Both the position numbers and the translations under genes were made by a program. This document shows positions 62,063-64,000 of a stretch of 64,000 nt of DNA, piece by piece; the stretch's first letter is position 1; each line of letters begins with the position of its first letter. The stretch spans positions 124,001 through 188,000 of the forward strand of contig DDFF01000007.1 in assembly GCA_002337045.1 (NCBI GenBank), given 5' to 3'. Source of the DNA: Bacteroidetes bacterium UBA1935. GTDB taxonomy: Bacteria; Bacteroidota; Bacteroidia; Chitinophagales; Chitinophagaceae. Below the pieces are notes generated by a model. It searched no databases. It saw only the letters and a list, made by a program, of their open reading frames with translations, and had not been told where the DNA came from.

Positions 62063-62093
62063 CCCCACTTTATTTACAACACATAGTTTTAAT

Positions 62094-64000
62094 ATGAGTT
62101 CATTATTCTACTTAGTCCCGGCGTTTGGTGTGCTGGCGCTGCTATACACCATGGTCAAGGGCGCATGGGTTAGCAAACAAGATGCCGGCAACGACCGCAT
62201 GAAAGAAATTTCTAAGTACATAGCGGAGGGTGCTATGGCGTTTTTGAAGGCAGAGTATAAAATACTCACCTATTTCGTAATCATAGCGGGTTTGCTGCTG
62301 GGCTTCATGGGCTACAGCAATCCTAAATCGAGCCCCGTGATAGCGCTTGCGTTCATCATTGGTGCTGTATTCAGCGCATTGGCAGGTTTTATAGGCATGC
62401 GCATAGCTACAAAGGCCAACGTACGTACTGCACACGCTGCACGTACCAGCCTCAGCAAGGCACTGTCTGTTTCTTTTGGCGGTGGTGCTGTAATGGGTAT
62501 GGGTGTTGCCGGTCTGGCGGTGCTGGGTCTTGGTAGCCTTTTCATCATTTTCAAAATGATGTTTGCACCAGATGCATTGGTAAACAGCGAAGAAATGGAA
62601 CGTGCTATTGAAGTACTGACAGGTTTCTCTCTGGGTGCTGAAAGCATTGCACTGTTTGCACGTGTGGGTGGTGGTATCTACACAAAAGCTGCAGACGTTG
62701 GTGCTGACCTTGTAGGTAAAGTAGAAGCAGGTATTCCTGAAGATGACCCACGCAACCCTGCAACTATTGCAGATAACGTAGGTGATAACGTAGGTGACGT
62801 AGCAGGTATGGGTGCCGATCTTTTCGGTTCTTATGTTGCTACCGTACTGGCTACAATGGTACTGGGCCGCGAAACTGCATCTGTAGATAATTTCAACGGC
62901 TTTGGTCCGATATTGCTGCCTATGCTGATAGCAGGTTTCGGTATCGTTCTTTCTATCATTGGTACTATGATGGTACGCATATCTGACAGTGCAGGCATTA
63001 GCACAAGTGCTGTGCAAAGAGCGCTGAACATGGGCAACTATGGCTCTATGGTACTGACTGCAATTGTTTCTTACTTCCTTGTAATGTATATACTGCCATC
63101 TTCTATGGAGCTGCGCGGCCATGTATTCAGCAATACGCAAGTATTTGGTGCTATCGTGATAGGCCTTGTGGTTGGTACGCTGATGAGCATCATTACAGAA
63201 TACTATACTGCAATGGGTAAACGCCCTGTATTGAGCATCATCCGTCAGTCTGCAACAGGCCACGCTACAAACGTTATCGGCGGTCTGGCTATTGGTATGG
63301 AAAGTACATTCCTTCCTATTCTGGTACTTGCTGGTGGTATCTGGGGTTCTTATGCTATGGCAGGCCTTTATGGTGTGGCAATAGCTGCTGCAGGTATGAT
63401 GGCTACTACGGCTATGCAATTGGCAATCGACGCTTTTGGCCCGATAGCTGATAACGCAGGTGGTATTGCCGAAATGAGCGAACTGGAAAAAGAAGTACGT
63501 GAAAAAACTGACATACTGGATGCCGTTGGTAACACAACTGCTGCTACAGGTAAAGGTTTTGCGATTGCATCTGCTGCACTGACTGCACTGGCACTGTTTG
63601 CTGCTTATGTAGGTGTTGCAGGCATCGATGGTATTGATATCTACAAAGCAGAAGTACTGTCTATGTTGTTTGTTGGTGCTATGATACCTTTCATCTTCTC
63701 TTCTCTGGCTATCCGCGCGGTTGGTGAGGCTGCTATGGCAATGGTTGAAGAAGTTCGTCGCCAGTTCCGTGAAATACCGGGCATTATGGAAGGTAAAGGC
63801 AAACCTGAATACGACAAGTGTGTTGCTATCTCTACAGATGCTTCTATCAAAAAAATGATACTGCCGGGTGCCATCACAATTGCGGCTCCGTTGTTGGTAG
63901 GTTTCCTTGCAGGCCCTGAAGCACTGGGTGGTATGCTTGCAGGTGCTACTGTAAGTGGTGTACTGATGGGTATGTTCCAGAACAACGCAGGTGGTGCTTG
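62094..64000 (+). CDS. hppA: Membrane-bound ion-pumping pyrophosphatase, partial at right edge
   Basis: Couples hydrolysis of cytoplasmic pyrophosphate to pumping of H+ or Na+ across the membrane. The frame starts at the ATG at 62094 (MSSLFYLVPAFGVLALLYTM) and runs 635 codons to the window edge without a stop. It has many membrane helices and the signature ADVGADLVGKVEAGIPEDDP followed by NPATIADNVGDNVGDVAG and MGADLFGSY (pyrophosphate/Mg site). The later segment GNTTAATGKGFAIASAALTA (about 479-498) has Ala483 where K+-independent pumps have Lys, so a K+-dependent type is likely. Whether H+, Na+ or both are pumped cannot be told. The large minus-strand frame opposite it (62142-63419) is a shadow. 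Confidence 0.95.
   Translation, partial: MSSLFYLVPAFGVLALLYTMVKGAWVSKQDAGNDRMKEISKYIAEGAMAFLKAEYKILTYFVIIAGLLLGFMGYSNPKSSPVIALAFIIGAVFSALAGFIGMRIATKANVRTAHAARTSLSKALSVSFGGGAVMGMGVAGLAVLGLGSLFIIFKMMFAPDALVNSEEMERAIEVLTGFSLGAESIALFARVGGGIYTKAADVGADLVGKVEAGIPEDDPRNPATIADNVGDNVGDVAGMGADLFGSYVATVLATMVLGRETASVDNFNGFGPILLPMLIAGFGIVLSIIGTMMVRISDSAGISTSAVQRALNMGNYGSMVLTAIVSYFLVMYILPSSMELRGHVFSNTQVFGAIVIGLVVGTLMSIITEYYTAMGKRPVLSIIRQSATGHATNVIGGLAIGMESTFLPILVLAGGIWGSYAMAGLYGVAIAAAGMMATTAMQLAIDAFGPIADNAGGIAEMSELEKEVREKTDILDAVGNTTAATGKGFAIASAALTALALFAAYVGVAGIDGIDIYKAEVLSMLFVGAMIPFIFSSLAIRAVGEAAMAMVEEVRRQFREIPGIMEGKGKPEYDKCVAISTDASIKKMILPGAITIAAPLLVGFLAGPEALGGMLAGATVSGVLMGMFQNNAGGA

Noticed and set aside
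62142..63419. A 425-codon open frame on the minus strand opposite hppA
   Set aside because: Its translation is rich in His, Cys, Tyr and Thr with no domain or signal; it is the shadow of the strongly conserved hppA frame.
1..64000. tRNA, rRNA, CRISPR array, insertion sequence or prophage
   Set aside because: No spacer exceeds 280 bases, none contains a cloverleaf with a T-loop GTTCRA motif, no spaced identical repeats were seen, and no transposase, integrase or phage gene is present.

Overview
The window is a chromosomal segment from a member of the Bacteroidota, most likely a Chitinophagaceae-like organism. Four lines of evidence support this: several secreted proteins ending in type IX secretion (T9SS) C-terminal sorting domains, PorD/DUF4835 and DUF4296 proteins, S46 dipeptidyl-peptidase and DUF6580 families, and promoters of the TAnnTTTG (-7) type. 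Gene density is ordinary, and no spacer exceeds about 280 bases. I found no tRNA, rRNA, insertion sequence, prophage or CRISPR array. Both ends cut genes: a secreted beta-propeller-like protein on the minus strand at the left, and the membrane pyrophosphatase hppA on the plus strand at the right.

Layout. 1-6.6 kb: secreted proteins (partial beta-propeller-like protein, S46 peptidase of DPP11 type, small lipoprotein, T9SS Asp-box propeller). 6.7-15.1 kb: core genes recN, rlmI, secA, plus a three-repeat secreted protein, a DUF6580 membrane protein, a SET-domain protein and a pterin dehydratase. 15.1-21.3 kb: M14 peptidase, an envelope protein, an ECF sigma factor with a zinc-less anti-sigma partner, and coaBC-porD-DUF4296. 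21.3-26.6 kb: aminotransferase, a membrane-tethered receiver protein, a soluble TPR hybrid kinase, and two small proteins. 26.7-31.7 kb: second T9SS propeller (paralogue of the first), RlpA, DEAD-box helicase. 31.8-36.6 kb: RprX/RprY-like two-component pair, M43 T9SS metalloprotease, an orphan GldM-C-like protein, an envelope protein. 36.7-41.4 kb: acyl-CoA dehydrogenase, two GNAT acetyltransferases, YceI, a tiny lipoprotein, a di-haem peroxidase. 41.6-55.1 kb: OmpA/TSP3 porin, polyprenyl synthase, uvrA, reprolysin-like T9SS protease, copA, tsaE, LysE exporter, purF. 55.4-64 kb: orphan T9SS tail, M1 peptidase fused to a probable beta-barrel, a candidate small RNA, alpha/beta hydrolase, second ECF sigma/anti-sigma pair, hppA.

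Common themes. The window is rich in exported peptidases (S46, M14, M43, M12B-like, M1) and T9SS cargo, and carries two T9SS-machinery-related proteins (PorD and a GldM-C-like protein). Signal transduction is well represented: two ECF modules, one classical two-component pair and one unusual phosphorelay candidate. The less ordinary observations are: (i) 10-bp-period TTAAC repeats upstream of both the RprX/Y-like operon and the adjacent protease gene; (ii) a receiver domain tethered by a C-terminal membrane helix beside a soluble TPR-kinase with its own Hpt domain; (iii) a terminator-ended structured RNA candidate at about 59.06-59.18 kb; (iv) an M1 peptidase with a C-terminal barrel-like half; (v) a CxxxCH second haem site in the peroxidase. 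I did not find a clearly new defence, mobile or biosynthetic system.
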